From contig NZ_JAPZVN010000033.1 in NCBI RefSeq assembly GCF_027533845.1, positions 1 to 52,951 of the forward strand: DNA of 52,951 bases. Reading direction: 5' to 3'. Made by a program: the position numbers and the translations under genes. The stretch's first letter is position 1. Each line of letters begins with the position of its first letter. Shown here one piece after another: positions 43,034-51,089 of the stretch. The stretch comes from Streptomyces sp. RPT161 (GTDB lineage Bacteria > Actinomycetota > Actinomycetes > Streptomycetales > Streptomycetaceae). The notes under the pieces were generated by a model. It had not been told where the DNA came from. It saw only the letters and a list, made by a program, of their open reading frames with translations, and ran no database searches.

Positions 43034-43602
43034 CCGCGCCAGTTTTTCGGGTGCCGGGTGGGGGTTGCTGTGGGTTCGGCACCGCCGGACCCGAGCCGTC
43101 CTGGGTGCTCACCGTCGCGGCAGTGTCCTCGGTGACGACCGTACGGCGGCTTCTCGGCGCGGCGGCGGCAAGAAGTGCCCGCCGCGACGGCGAGCAACCC
43201 CCCACGGAGTGGCCTGCCGGTACCGCACCGCAACTCCATCCGCCCCCCGGAAGATTCGAGTTGCGTGGGCGGCCATCGGGCGCGGTGACGCTTGACGGAG
43301 GGAGCGGCGACGGGGGCGCGATGGGTAGCTCATCGCAGAAGACTGGTCGAGCGTCGGACCGGCCACGGACCGCCCTCACGCCGCCGTCCACCGGTGGATC
43401 GCGTGACGGCATCCAGGCGAGGAACGGCTCACCCGGCTCGCGGAGCAACCACGTCGCCGGGGCACGAGACCGACGGGGTGGCCCCGCATACGGCACCACC
43501 CTCGCTGCGCTGGCGGAGATGAACCCGCCACCGGCAACGCGGGCCCCAGCGCAACGGCAGGTGGGCCAGTGCTCGTCCCGGCAGTCTGCGTAGGATCCGT
43601 GA
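43034..43602. other. Stretch without a recognisable gene
   Basis: In 569 bases no family was recognised in any frame. It was searched by eye for L33 or S18 remnants, the usual operon partners, and none was seen. Open frames are Arg/Pro/Gly-rich shadows. Confidence 0.45.
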
Positions 43603-44166
43603 ATGTCTTCCACCAACTACCTTGTGTCGGGACGCCGGGTGGCTGTTCGGCATGTCTGTCGCCGCGACCACCAGGAACTCAGGGCATTGGCCGAGGAGAG
43701 CGGCGAGTTGCACCGCCAGTGGCTGCCAGCTCGCGAGAACTCGACAGAGGCATTCGAGAGTTACCTCGAACGCTTTGCGCAGCCCACCCACGAGGGGTTC
43801 GTCATCTGCCTGCGGAACACGGGAGCGATCGTGGGCGGTGTCAACGTCAACAACATCGTCCGGGGCACCCTCCAATGCGGAACCTTGGGCTATACCGCCT
43901 ACGCTTCGACGACCGGCCGCGGCTATATGACCGAGGGGCTGGGGCTCGTCATGCGGCTTGCGTTCGGCGAGTTGGGACTGCACCGGCTGGAGGCCAACAT
44001 CCAGCCCGACAACACGCCTTCGCTGAACCTCGTCAGGAGACTGGGGTTCCGGCGCGAGGACTACTCGACCGCTTTCCAGTTCGTCAACGGCGCGTGGCGG
44101 GACCACGAACGCTGGGCCATCACTGCTGAGATGGCCCAGAGCGCGGCTCCACAGCGCGTGGAGTGA
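43603..44166 (+). CDS. GNAT N-acetyltransferase, RimJ/RimL type
   Basis: The 187-residue protein has GNAT motifs: VRHVCRRDHQELRALAEES at the start, GGVNVNNIVRGTLQCGTLGYTAYASTTGRGYMTEGLGLVMRLAFGELGLHRLEANIQPDNTPSLNLVRRLGF (acetyl-CoA loop and the NTPSL-LVRRLGF motif). It resembles alanine-specific ribosomal protein acetyltransferases and their xenobiotic relatives. ATG at 43603 has only a weak ribosome site. The substrate is unknown. Confidence 0.93.
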   Translation: MSSTNYLVSGRRVAVRHVCRRDHQELRALAEESGELHRQWLPARENSTEAFESYLERFAQPTHEGFVICLRNTGAIVGGVNVNNIVRGTLQCGTLGYTAYASTTGRGYMTEGLGLVMRLAFGELGLHRLEANIQPDNTPSLNLVRRLGFRREDYSTAFQFVNGAWRDHERWAITAEMAQSAAPQRVE

Positions 44167-44576
44167 ACCCGCCGCGCCGGGGGGCAACCCGACGCGCTGA
44201 CCAAGGTCAGGCCACACGAATCGGCTGCTTGCCGCTCCCTCTCCGGGGCGCCGGGTCCCGCAACGGGAATGACCGCTCCAGCGAAGATCAGTTGGCCCTT
44301 TGCCGTGGTGGTGCGACCGAATGCCGCAGCAACACGCCCGCGAACTCGCAGTCGTGCTCGCCAACGCACCATCCCCGGCCGACGAGGAGATGCGCCCTGA
44401 GACACCGAGCACCGGCACAAGTGCTCCTGGTACTGGTGACCAACGCGACCGGGCGCGGGGCGCGGCGCGCCTGTCGGGCGACGTTGCCCGCACTGGTGCC
44501 CGTCCAGACATTCCCCGCCCGCTTCCCGTTCGGGGAGCCTGTTGGTCAGTCTCTGTCCGAAGTCGAGGAGATGTTC
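44167..44576. other. Leader of the DUF4157 gene, no gene seen
   Basis: The frame of the downstream toxin-like gene is open across most of this stretch, but the translation is low complexity and no ribosome site supports an earlier start. It probably contains the promoter. Confidence 0.4.
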
Positions 44577-45743
44577 ATGCGGGCGCACGGGAAACAAAAG
44601 GATCAGAGCGGCACCTCACAGCGCTCGCTGGTAGCGGCCGAACGCCAGCGGCAGGCCGCGCACATCCAGGACTGCCGATCAACCGGCTGGACGCCAGCGA
44701 CCGTCGCTGCTTTGCAGCGCACGGCGGGCAATGCGGCCATGCAGCGCGCCCTGGCCCACGACCAGCACACGCACGGCCCCGGATGCGGCCACCAGGAGGT
44801 GGCCCCGGTCCAGCGCTCGACCGTCCCTGACGTACTACGCGGACCCGGCAAGCCGCTGGATGACGAGGTCCGCGCCGACATGGAGGGACGCTTCGGCGAG
44901 GACTTCTCCGATGTGCGTGTGCACACCGGTCCCGCCGCCCAGCGCTCCGCCGCCGAAATCGGCGCGCGCGCCTACACGTCCGGAAACCATGTGGTCATCG
45001 GCGAAGGCGGCGCTGACCGGCACACTCTCGCCCACGAGCTGACGCATGTCATCCAGCAGCGTCAAGGGCCGGTAGCAGGCACCGACAACGGCGACGGGCT
45101 CAAGGTCTCCGACCCCTCGGACCGGTTCGAACGTGAAGCCGAAGCGCAGGCGCATCGCGTGCTGCGTGGACCCAGCCCCGTGCAACGCGCGCAGGCCGCA
45201 GGACTCGGCGGCACGGTGCGGCAGTCGACGGCGGCGACCATGGAGAGTGTGCAACGCGTCCACTACGAGCCAGGCGCAACCGTCACCGCTCACCCCGGCT
45301 TCTCCGTCACCCTGCAGGCAACACTCAACGGGGTCACGATCGGAACCTTCAGCAGCGAAACCACCCCGTACTCGCCCGGTGATCACGCCGAGGACCAGTT
45401 GGTGGACGAGATCGAGGCAACCATCGCCGGGATGTACGGGAATCCCGCAGTCGCGCAGGCCCTGGCCGCGGGGCAGGGCGGCGTGCACGCTCTCGCCATC
45501 CACCTCACCGCGAGTCCCTGCTCCAGCGCGAGGCGGACCTGCACCAAGGTTGACGGTGCCGAAGGGTGCGCCGAAAGACTCATCGCCCTGGCGCAACACG
45601 GCTATTCCGGGCACCGGTTTGCCATCAGCGTTCGCGCACATCACTTGTACCAACCGCGGTTGAACGGCGTTGACGCCCAACAAGCGTCGGCGCAGGCTGT
45701 CGCCGACATGAGGAGCGCGGGAATCAACGTGACGATCGGCTAG
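44577..45743 (+). CDS. DUF4157 (eCIS-core) protein with a C-terminal deaminase-like toxin domain
   Basis: The protein is 388 residues; AGGAG lies 6 bases before the ATG at 44577. Residues 1-80 are polar and repeat the AALQRTAGNAAMQR motif seen in this class. Residues 83-163 form a DUF4157 domain (GPGKPLDDEVRADMEGRFGEDF, then VRVHTGPAAQRSAAEIGARA), ending in the metalloprotease-like HELTH (153-157). Residues 165-228 form a Gln/Arg-rich linker. The C-terminus (about 235-388) shows a deaminase-like pattern: His270-Ala-Glu272, then SPC with Cys315, Cys322 and Cys331, the expected zinc and proton-shuttle residues of cytidine-deaminase-fold toxins. DUF4157 marks cargo of contractile injection systems. 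No injection-system structural gene and no clear immunity gene is in the window. The deaminase assignment rests on motif and length only. Confidence 0.8.
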   Translation: MRAHGKQKDQSGTSQRSLVAAERQRQAAHIQDCRSTGWTPATVAALQRTAGNAAMQRALAHDQHTHGPGCGHQEVAPVQRSTVPDVLRGPGKPLDDEVRADMEGRFGEDFSDVRVHTGPAAQRSAAEIGARAYTSGNHVVIGEGGADRHTLAHELTHVIQQRQGPVAGTDNGDGLKVSDPSDRFEREAEAQAHRVLRGPSPVQRAQAAGLGGTVRQSTAATMESVQRVHYEPGATVTAHPGFSVTLQATLNGVTIGTFSSETTPYSPGDHAEDQLVDEIEATIAGMYGNPAVAQALAAGQGGVHALAIHLTASPCSSARRTCTKVDGAEGCAERLIALAQHGYSGHRFAISVRAHHLYQPRLNGVDAQQASAQAVADMRSAGINVTIG

Positions 45744-46041
45744 CGCCCGCTTCCCCAGCAGTCGTTGATCACGAACGTGACCGTGTCCCCAAGGGGCAAC
45801 CACTGTGGACGACTGGAGGTGTGGCGCTGCACGGTCAGGTTCCGGACACGTCGGTCGGATGCAGAAGGCAGCGCCGAGATGCGTGCGAAGTGAGCCCTCC
45901 GCACAGTGCCTGTCGACGCTGGTTCCCAAGCTGAGTTGGTTACAGCTTGAGGGCCTGCTGCCGTCGCCCTTCCACTGCGGAGCAGCACAATGGGGGAACC
46001 ACGGACGTCGGCCACAGGGCTCCAAGTGGAAGAATCACAGC
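45744..46041. other. Intergenic stretch, nothing recognised
   Basis: 298 bases between the DUF4157 gene and the RNase H gene. A short ORF encoding an immunity protein was sought but no convincing one was seen. Confidence 0.4.
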
Positions 46042-46746
46042 ATGGCTGAACAGATCATTGCAGCATGCGACGGCGCGTCGAAAGGTAATCCCGGGGCCGC
46101 CGCCTGGGCATGGGTCCTGGCGGCCCCGGACGGCACGGTCGACCGCTGGGAGGCCGGGCCGCTGGGGATCGCCACCAACAACGTGGCCGAACTGACGGCC
46201 CTGCGTGAGCTTTTGGCGTATACGGACCCCACCATCCCACTTCAAGTGCGGATGGACTCCCAGTACGCGATGAAGGCGGTCACGGACTGGCTGCCCGGTT
46301 GGCGTAAGAGGGGTTGGAAGACCGCAGCCGGAACCCCTGTTGCCAACCGCGACCTGGTGGTCCGAATCGACGAACTGCTCACAGGACGCGCGGTCGAGTT
46401 CGTCTACGTGCCCGCCCACCAAGTGGACGGAGATCCCTACAACGACGTCGCGGACCGCGCGGCCAGCTACGTGGCCCGCACCCAGCAGGCTGCCGGCACC
46501 TCTCTCGGGTCAGAGATGCCGCCACGGGAGGGCCCGCAGCGCACGGGCCGACCGAGCGGGGGCGCCAAGGCTCCGGCGAACTCCCGCCGGGGCCGGTCGG
46601 CGCGTAGCGCGGGCGCCACGGTCAAGGCGAAGTTCCCCGGGCACTGCCCCTGCGGCCGTCCATACGCGCAAGGGGAGACGATCGCGAAGACTCCACGGGG
46701 CTGGGGCCACCCGTCCTGTGCCACGAGCACCGCACCTGCCACATAG
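46042..46746 (+). CDS. Ribonuclease HI with C-terminal Cys/His tail
   Basis: The 234-residue protein has an RNase H fold in residues 1-150 with the acidic set Asp10 (ACDGASKGNPG), Glu50 (NNVAELTAL), Asp72 (MDSQYAM) and Asp135 (NDVADRAA), plus His126 in VPAHQVDG. This should cut RNA in RNA-DNA hybrids. A basic Ser/Arg/Gly linker (155-195) leads to a tail with Cys202, Cys204, His223 and Cys226 (HCPCGRPYAQGETI, then WGHPSC), which could bind one zinc. Stand-alone RNase HI is usually about 150 residues, so the tail is extra. Confidence 0.9.
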   Translation: MAEQIIAACDGASKGNPGAAAWAWVLAAPDGTVDRWEAGPLGIATNNVAELTALRELLAYTDPTIPLQVRMDSQYAMKAVTDWLPGWRKRGWKTAAGTPVANRDLVVRIDELLTGRAVEFVYVPAHQVDGDPYNDVADRAASYVARTQQAAGTSLGSEMPPREGPQRTGRPSGGAKAPANSRRGRSARSAGATVKAKFPGHCPCGRPYAQGETIAKTPRGWGHPSCATSTAPAT

Positions 46747-46797
46747 GTTCTGGGCAACGGGAAACCACGGAGCCGATCTGCGCGGCGCGCGAACCCC

Positions 46798-46965
46798 GAC
46801 GGCACAGCCGTCATCCGCCAGGTCGGATCCGTACTCGCCGAGCAGAACGACGAACGGGCCGAGGCCCGCCGCTACATGGGCCGCGAACTCCTCGCCAAAT
46901 TCCGCCTCCGCCCGATCGAGTCAGAAACCGACGAACCCACCGCCTCCACCGAACTCAGAGACAGG
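46798..46965 (+). mobile_element. IS256-type transposase C-terminal remnant
   Basis: One frame reads AVIRQVGSVLAEQNDERAEAR and then RYMGRELLAKFRLRPIESE, the characteristic end of IS256-family transposases (IRLVGALLAEQHDEWAEGRRYLG-E-L). Everything before it, including the DDE triad, is gone. It sits between the RNase H gene and the end of the monooxygenase gene. Confidence 0.75.
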
Positions 46966-47025
46966 CCCTGGGACACCAATCCCTGGCCGGTTCATCGATG
47001 TCCTTGGGCCCACATGACGAGCGGC

Positions 47026-48159
47026 TCACTGGGTCCGCTCGTATTCGGTGAACCTGTTGATCAGGCTGTGGGGTGCGTTGTCGCCGAACATGAGCTGGTG
47101 GATGCGGACGGCTTCGGTGGCCTCCGCGGCACTGCGGGGGAACAGTGCCTGCTCGTACTCGGTGAGCGCGGCCTCGACGTCATCGGGGTGCGCGGCGATG
47201 GCCTTGCCGAGTTCGGCGCCGTCATACATGGCCAGGTTGGCGCCTTCGCCGGACGGAATCATGAGGTGGGCGGCGTCGCCGAGCAGGGTCACCCCCGGCA
47301 CCCGATCCCAGTGGTGCCCATTGGGCAGCGTATTGACGGGGCGCAGGACCGGCGCGATGTCACCGTCGGTCATGAGCGCGGTGAGCTCCGGCGCCCAGCC
47401 GTCGAACTCCTGCATGATCCGCGCGCTGGCCGCGGCGGGATCGGTGAAGTCGATACAGGCGAACCAGTCCTGCGGCTTGAGGAGCGTCACGTAGGTGTGG
47501 AGGGTCCCGCCGCTCTCGCGGTGAGCCTGGATCCCCTTCCCCGGTGCGAGCGCGAACAGGGACCCGCCGCCGACGGTTTTCGCGCTGGTGGGGTGCCGGG
47601 TGTCGCTGTCGAACAGGTAGGTCTCGACGAAGGTCAGGCCGGCGTACTCGGGTGTGGCGCTGGAGAGCAGCGGCCGGACTCGTGACCACGCGCCGTCCGC
47701 GCCGACCAGCAGGCTCGTGGCGACGGTGGTGCCGTCGGCGAAGGTCACCTCGTGGCGGTTGTCGCCGAGGGTGCGGACGCCGCTGACCTTGTGCCCCCAC
47801 CGGACGGTGTCGGCCGGCAGCGAGTCGAGCAGGATCCGTCGCAGCTCACCGCGCTGCACCTCGGGGCGTTCACCCGTGCCGTCGTCGGCTATGTCGAGCA
47901 GCACGGTCCCGTCCCGGTCGAGGAACCGGTACTGCTGGCGGCCCTCCAGGATGAGGCCGCGGAACTCGTCGATCAGGCCCGCCGCCTGCAGCGCGGGTTG
48001 GCCGTTGTGGTCGTGGATGTCGAGCATCCCGCCCTGCGCGCGGGCCGTCGGTGAGGGCTCCGCCTCGTAGACCGTGGCCGGGATTCCCTGGACGTGCAGG
48101 ACGCGGGCGAGGGTGAGGCCACCGAGTCCGGCGCCGATGATCGTGACGGGAGTGCCCAT
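47026..48159 (-). CDS. TetX-like FAD-dependent monooxygenase
   Basis: The 377-residue flavoprotein has the Rossmann motif VTIIGAGLGGLTLARVL, an NADPH/FAD motif GADGAWSRVRPLL (DG motif) and VTLLGDAAHLMIPSGEGANLAMYDGAELGKAI (GD motif). Similarity is to TetX-type and related hydroxylases that can inactivate tetracyclines, but the substrate cannot be decided from sequence. GAAGGA stands 8 bases before the ATG. It is divergent from a TetR-family gene with tandem repeats between, the classic drug-response layout. An IS256 fragment lies just past its 3' end, which hints at past mobility. Confidence 0.93.
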   Translation of the reverse strand: MGTPVTIIGAGLGGLTLARVLHVQGIPATVYEAEPSPTARAQGGMLDIHDHNGQPALQAAGLIDEFRGLILEGRQQYRFLDRDGTVLLDIADDGTGERPEVQRGELRRILLDSLPADTVRWGHKVSGVRTLGDNRHEVTFADGTTVATSLLVGADGAWSRVRPLLSSATPEYAGLTFVETYLFDSDTRHPTSAKTVGGGSLFALAPGKGIQAHRESGGTLHTYVTLLKPQDWFACIDFTDPAAASARIMQEFDGWAPELTALMTDGDIAPVLRPVNTLPNGHHWDRVPGVTLLGDAAHLMIPSGEGANLAMYDGAELGKAIAAHPDDVEAALTEYEQALFPRSAAEATEAVRIHQLMFGDNAPHSLINRFTEYERTQ

Positions 48160-48211
48160 TTTGTGTTCCTTCGAGATCGAGGCCGCCGTCGGTGAGGTTC
48201 GGCCAGTCGCT

Positions 48212-48256
48212 CTGGTATGTCGTTCCAATCTGGTATGCCGTTCCAATGTTGGAACG
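48212..48256. promoter_or_regulatory. Tandem 18-base direct repeats and a perfect palindrome between monooxygenase and TetR genes
   Basis: CTGGTATGTCGTTCCAAT (48212-48229) is followed without a gap by CTGGTATGCCGTTCCAAT (48230-48247), one mismatch apart. The second repeat runs into CGTTCCAA-TG-TTGGAACG (48239-48256), a perfect 18-base palindrome. They are probable TetR operators controlling both divergent genes; the palindrome ends 27 bases before the tetR start. Confidence 0.85.
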
Positions 48257-48283
48257 ACGCTCCAGGCGTGTCAAGATGGCGGC

Positions 48284-49009
48284 ATGGCAACGCGGACGCG
48301 CCGGTCACAGCGGCGCACAGAGGCCCTCTCCCGGGAGCGCATCGTCGAGGCTGCCGTCGAACTGCTCGATGCTGCCGGCGAGGGCGGGCTGACGTTTCGG
48401 GCGCTGACCGAGCGCCTTGCCACCGGGCCCGGGGCGATCTACTGGCATGTGGCGAACAAGAGCGAGCTGCTCGACGCAGCGACCGACGCCGTCGTCGCCG
48501 CCGCTCTGGCCATCGAGCCCGCCGAGTCTCCGGACTCGCCGAGGGGGAAGATCCGCGCTGTCGCGCTCGGCCTGTTCGACGCGATCGACGAACACCCGTG
48601 GCTTGCGACGCAGCTCGCCACGCAGCTCTCCCGCAGTCCCTGGGGGTCGGTGACGCCGCGGATCTTCGAAAGCATCGGTCGGCAGGTCGGTGCCGTGGGT
48701 GTGCCCGAGGGCAGCCAGTTCACAGCGACCTCCGCGTTGGTGCACTACATCCTCGGCGCCGCTGGCCAGAACGCCGCGAACGGCCGCGTTCTCGGGCCCG
48801 ACGTGGACCGCGGCGAGTTCCTCGACGCCGTCTCGAAGGCATGGGAGGAACTCGACCCCGACGACTACCCGTTCACCCGGTCCGTCGCGGACCAGATGCG
48901 CGAGCACGACGACCGCGAGCAGTTCCTCGCCGGAATCGATCTCGTCCTCGCCGGCATCACTGCTCTCCACCTGCCCAACGGGCAGGCGAGCGCCCCACCC
49001 GCCACCTGA
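48284..49009 (+). CDS. TetR-family regulator (TetR_C type)
   Basis: The 241-residue protein has the HTH SRERIVEAAVELLDAAGEGGLTFRALTERLATGPGAIYWHVANKSELL (about 17-65) and a helical C-terminal ligand domain with LVHYILGAAGQNAAN. It resembles TetR-class repressors with the tetracycline-type C-terminal domain, which suits the adjacent TetX-like enzyme. The operators at 48212-48256 lie just upstream. Confidence 0.94.
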   Translation: MATRTRRSQRRTEALSRERIVEAAVELLDAAGEGGLTFRALTERLATGPGAIYWHVANKSELLDAATDAVVAAALAIEPAESPDSPRGKIRAVALGLFDAIDEHPWLATQLATQLSRSPWGSVTPRIFESIGRQVGAVGVPEGSQFTATSALVHYILGAAGQNAANGRVLGPDVDRGEFLDAVSKAWEELDPDDYPFTRSVADQMREHDDREQFLAGIDLVLAGITALHLPNGQASAPPAT

Positions 49010-49274
49010 GCCGGGCGAGCCCTTCGGCTCCGGCCACCCGCGCGGACCCCAAGGGGGCTATGGCCCGCAGCAGAGGTCACCCGGTCAGCGCGAGGCGGCT
49101 GGCCATGTCGAGGCGGACTTCGCCGAGCCGATGCGAAGAACGCCGGTACTTTCAGCGCCCGCGTCAACTGACAGTGCTCACATCAGCCACCGGCCCGCAG
49201 TTCACCTAGCAGCAGTCGCCCCTGCGGCGGTACGCAAAAACGCATACGCCGCGCTGCCCGTCCGCTTCTTGCCG

Positions 49275-49913
49275 CTACCTGAATTCGTCGGCCGACTGGG
49301 GCACGGTACCCGAGATCAACGCTGCCACTTCGGAGGGTGTGCGCTTGGTTGTGTCGATGAGCCGCGCTCTGCGGCTCAGCCATGGTTGGGCCTGCTGATA
49401 GTCGACCAGGTGGTCGAGGCGCCATTGGCGGGCACCGGTCTCCACGGCGTCGTTCTCGATGCGTTGGACCAGAGTGTCGTGATCGGCATGGAGAACGAAG
49501 TGGTGGACCGGGATACCTGCCTTGCGGAGACCGGATTCAAGCTCGTCCCAGTACTGTTCCACGAGCACTGACTGAGGAATGACCAGAGTCCCGCCGACGT
49601 AGTCGAGGACCTGGACATGGCCGCCGCACTCCGGCGGAGTGACGCCGACGGCGCGGAGACCGAGCAGAAGCTGGCCGCCGACCAGGAGTCGGCGGGGGCC
49701 GTCGTCACGCATCTCTGGTCCCATACCGGCGTCGACAAGGATCGTGCGGTCACCGGTTCGCACAAGGAAACAGCCGATGGGCAGCCAGGCCATCGCGTGG
49801 CGGGTGAAGAGGTCCTCATGGCCGTCGGCGCGGGCGTGGGCGCCGAAGTAGGCGGGGGAAGCCCGGAAGGTCCCGTCGGCGATGGGGTGGATGTCGATGT
49901 CACCGATCAACAT
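49275..49913 (-). pseudogene. Chimeric ORF: metallo-beta-lactamase N-terminus joined to a TmrB-type ATP-binding C-terminus
   Basis: The single open frame of 212 residues joins two unrelated halves. Residues 1-95 (IDIHPIADGTFRASPAYFG, WLPIGCFLVRTGDRTILVDAGMG, LLGLRAVGVTPPE) are the start of an MBL-fold hydrolase, cut just before its HxHxDH zinc motif. Residues 97-212 (VQVLDYVGGTLVIPQSVLVEQYW, VHHFVLHADHDTLVQRIE, ARQWRLDHL) are the C-terminal half of a TmrB-like P-loop protein without its P-loop. An internal deletion between two neighbouring genes explains this. The junction is at about 49628, at the palindrome CACTCCG-G-CGGAGTG (49627-49641). Neither activity is expected. Confidence 0.8.
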
Positions 49914-50013
49914 GGGTCGCCTAGGTGCGAGTCACTGGCCTGGCATGGACACTCGCAGGGGCGACTCAGGGAACACCGTTACCGCGAGCCGCTGTTCCGC
50001 TGCTCCTACCGAT

Positions 50014-50077
50014 GTAACCAGGCAGGCGGCGGCTGACCACGCACGGCATGGCACCGGGGTCCTACCCGCCTGGTTAC
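50014..50077 (-). terminator. Inverted repeat at the methyltransferase stop codon
   Basis: GTAACCAGGC (50014-50023) pairs with GCCTGGTTAC (50068-50077) over a 44-base loop. The right arm overlaps the stop codon of the methyltransferase. It is a possible 3'-end structure. Confidence 0.4.
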
Positions 50078-50877
50078 CCCGGCCGGACCGCCGTGACGAC
50101 GTAGTAGTCGAGGATCCGCCGCTCGTATGCTCGCAGGAAGTTCCGCGGCCAGGTTCCCGGAGCCCACCACCGGCTGAGCCAGCGGTCCCATCCGGGCCAG
50201 ACGTGCGGCCCGATCGATTCGACGCGCACCCCCGTGAGCCCGGCTGCCGCGAACGCGTCCGTGAGCGCTTTCACCGGCCGGGCGATGTCCAGGCCGTTCG
50301 CGTACGTGTCCAGCAGCCCCGCGAGTTCCTGCGGCCGCCCCGGCGCGTCCTCCACGGTGAAGAAGCTGGCGACAGCCGCGCGGCCGCCCGGCCGCAGCAC
50401 CCGCGATGTCTCTGCTGCGAAGGCGACGATATCCGGGAAGTGCTGAGCGGCCTCCACGCTGATGACGGCATCGAACTCGCCGTCTTCCAACGGCATGTGT
50501 TCCGCGGCCCCTTGGACGAACCGCAGACGTCCCGGCTCCTCCCGCAGCAGACCGGCGTGCGCGTCGCGCGCCCGCTGCAACTGCTCCGGATGAATGTCCA
50601 TGCCGGTAACCGCGGCGGGACCGTATTCACGCAGGGCCACCACGCATCCCATCCCGAGCCCGCAGCCCACTTCCAGAACCTTCGGCTCCTTCAACAGCCC
50701 AGCGGCGTCCAGGACATGCCGGTAGAGATCCTCCTGGCTGCGGACCCGCTCCGCCTCGTTGAGTGGCAGTCCCAGATCAATGGCCCGCCAGTATCCAAAG
50801 TTGATGAACCCGCCGGCGAAGATCGGATTCCCACTCAGATCGGCTGGGCCATAGGCCTCCTGCACCACGCGACGCAT
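50074..50877 (-). CDS. Class I SAM-dependent methyltransferase
   Basis: Counted from the ATG at 50877, the protein is 267 residues. Motif I VLEVGCGLGMGCVVAL, a following acidic turn (GMDIHPEQL), FVQGAAEHMPLEDGEFDAVISVEAAQHFPD and RVLRPGGRAAVASFF are clear. The pattern is that of small-molecule (ubiE/erythromycin C/phenazine-type) methyltransferases. The start is uncertain: ATG at 50940 or a TTG behind GGAGGAG would add about 13-21 residues. It has a gap of about 210 bases to the upstream peptidase gene. The substrate is unknown. Confidence 0.9.
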   Translation of the reverse strand: MRRVVQEAYGPADLSGNPIFAGGFINFGYWRAIDLGLPLNEAERVRSQEDLYRHVLDAAGLLKEPKVLEVGCGLGMGCVVALREYGPAAVTGMDIHPEQLQRARDAHAGLLREEPGRLRFVQGAAEHMPLEDGEFDAVISVEAAQHFPDIVAFAAETSRVLRPGGRAAVASFFTVEDAPGRPQELAGLLDTYANGLDIARPVKALTDAFAAAGLTGVRVESIGPHVWPGWDRWLSRWWAPGTWPRNFLRAYERRILDYYVVTAVRPG

Positions 50878-51089
50878 GGCGGGACAGCCCCGCTGACCAC
50901 CGTCCGCCAACTCCGCCACTCCTCCCGAAAGCACAACCATCGGGTCGCGCGCGGTCCTTCGCGATCCTGCCGCCCGTGAAAGCCGCCCGACGGTGACAAC
51001 GCCGCGCACGCTGGACGGTCACGGTCGGACCGCCTGTCGCCTGGACCGAGCACCTCCCGTTCGAGGTCCTCTGCTAAATACCCAGAGGA

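Noticed and set aside
45744-46041. Immunity gene for the deaminase-like toxin
   Set aside because: No short ORF with a good ribosome site and protein-like composition was seen.
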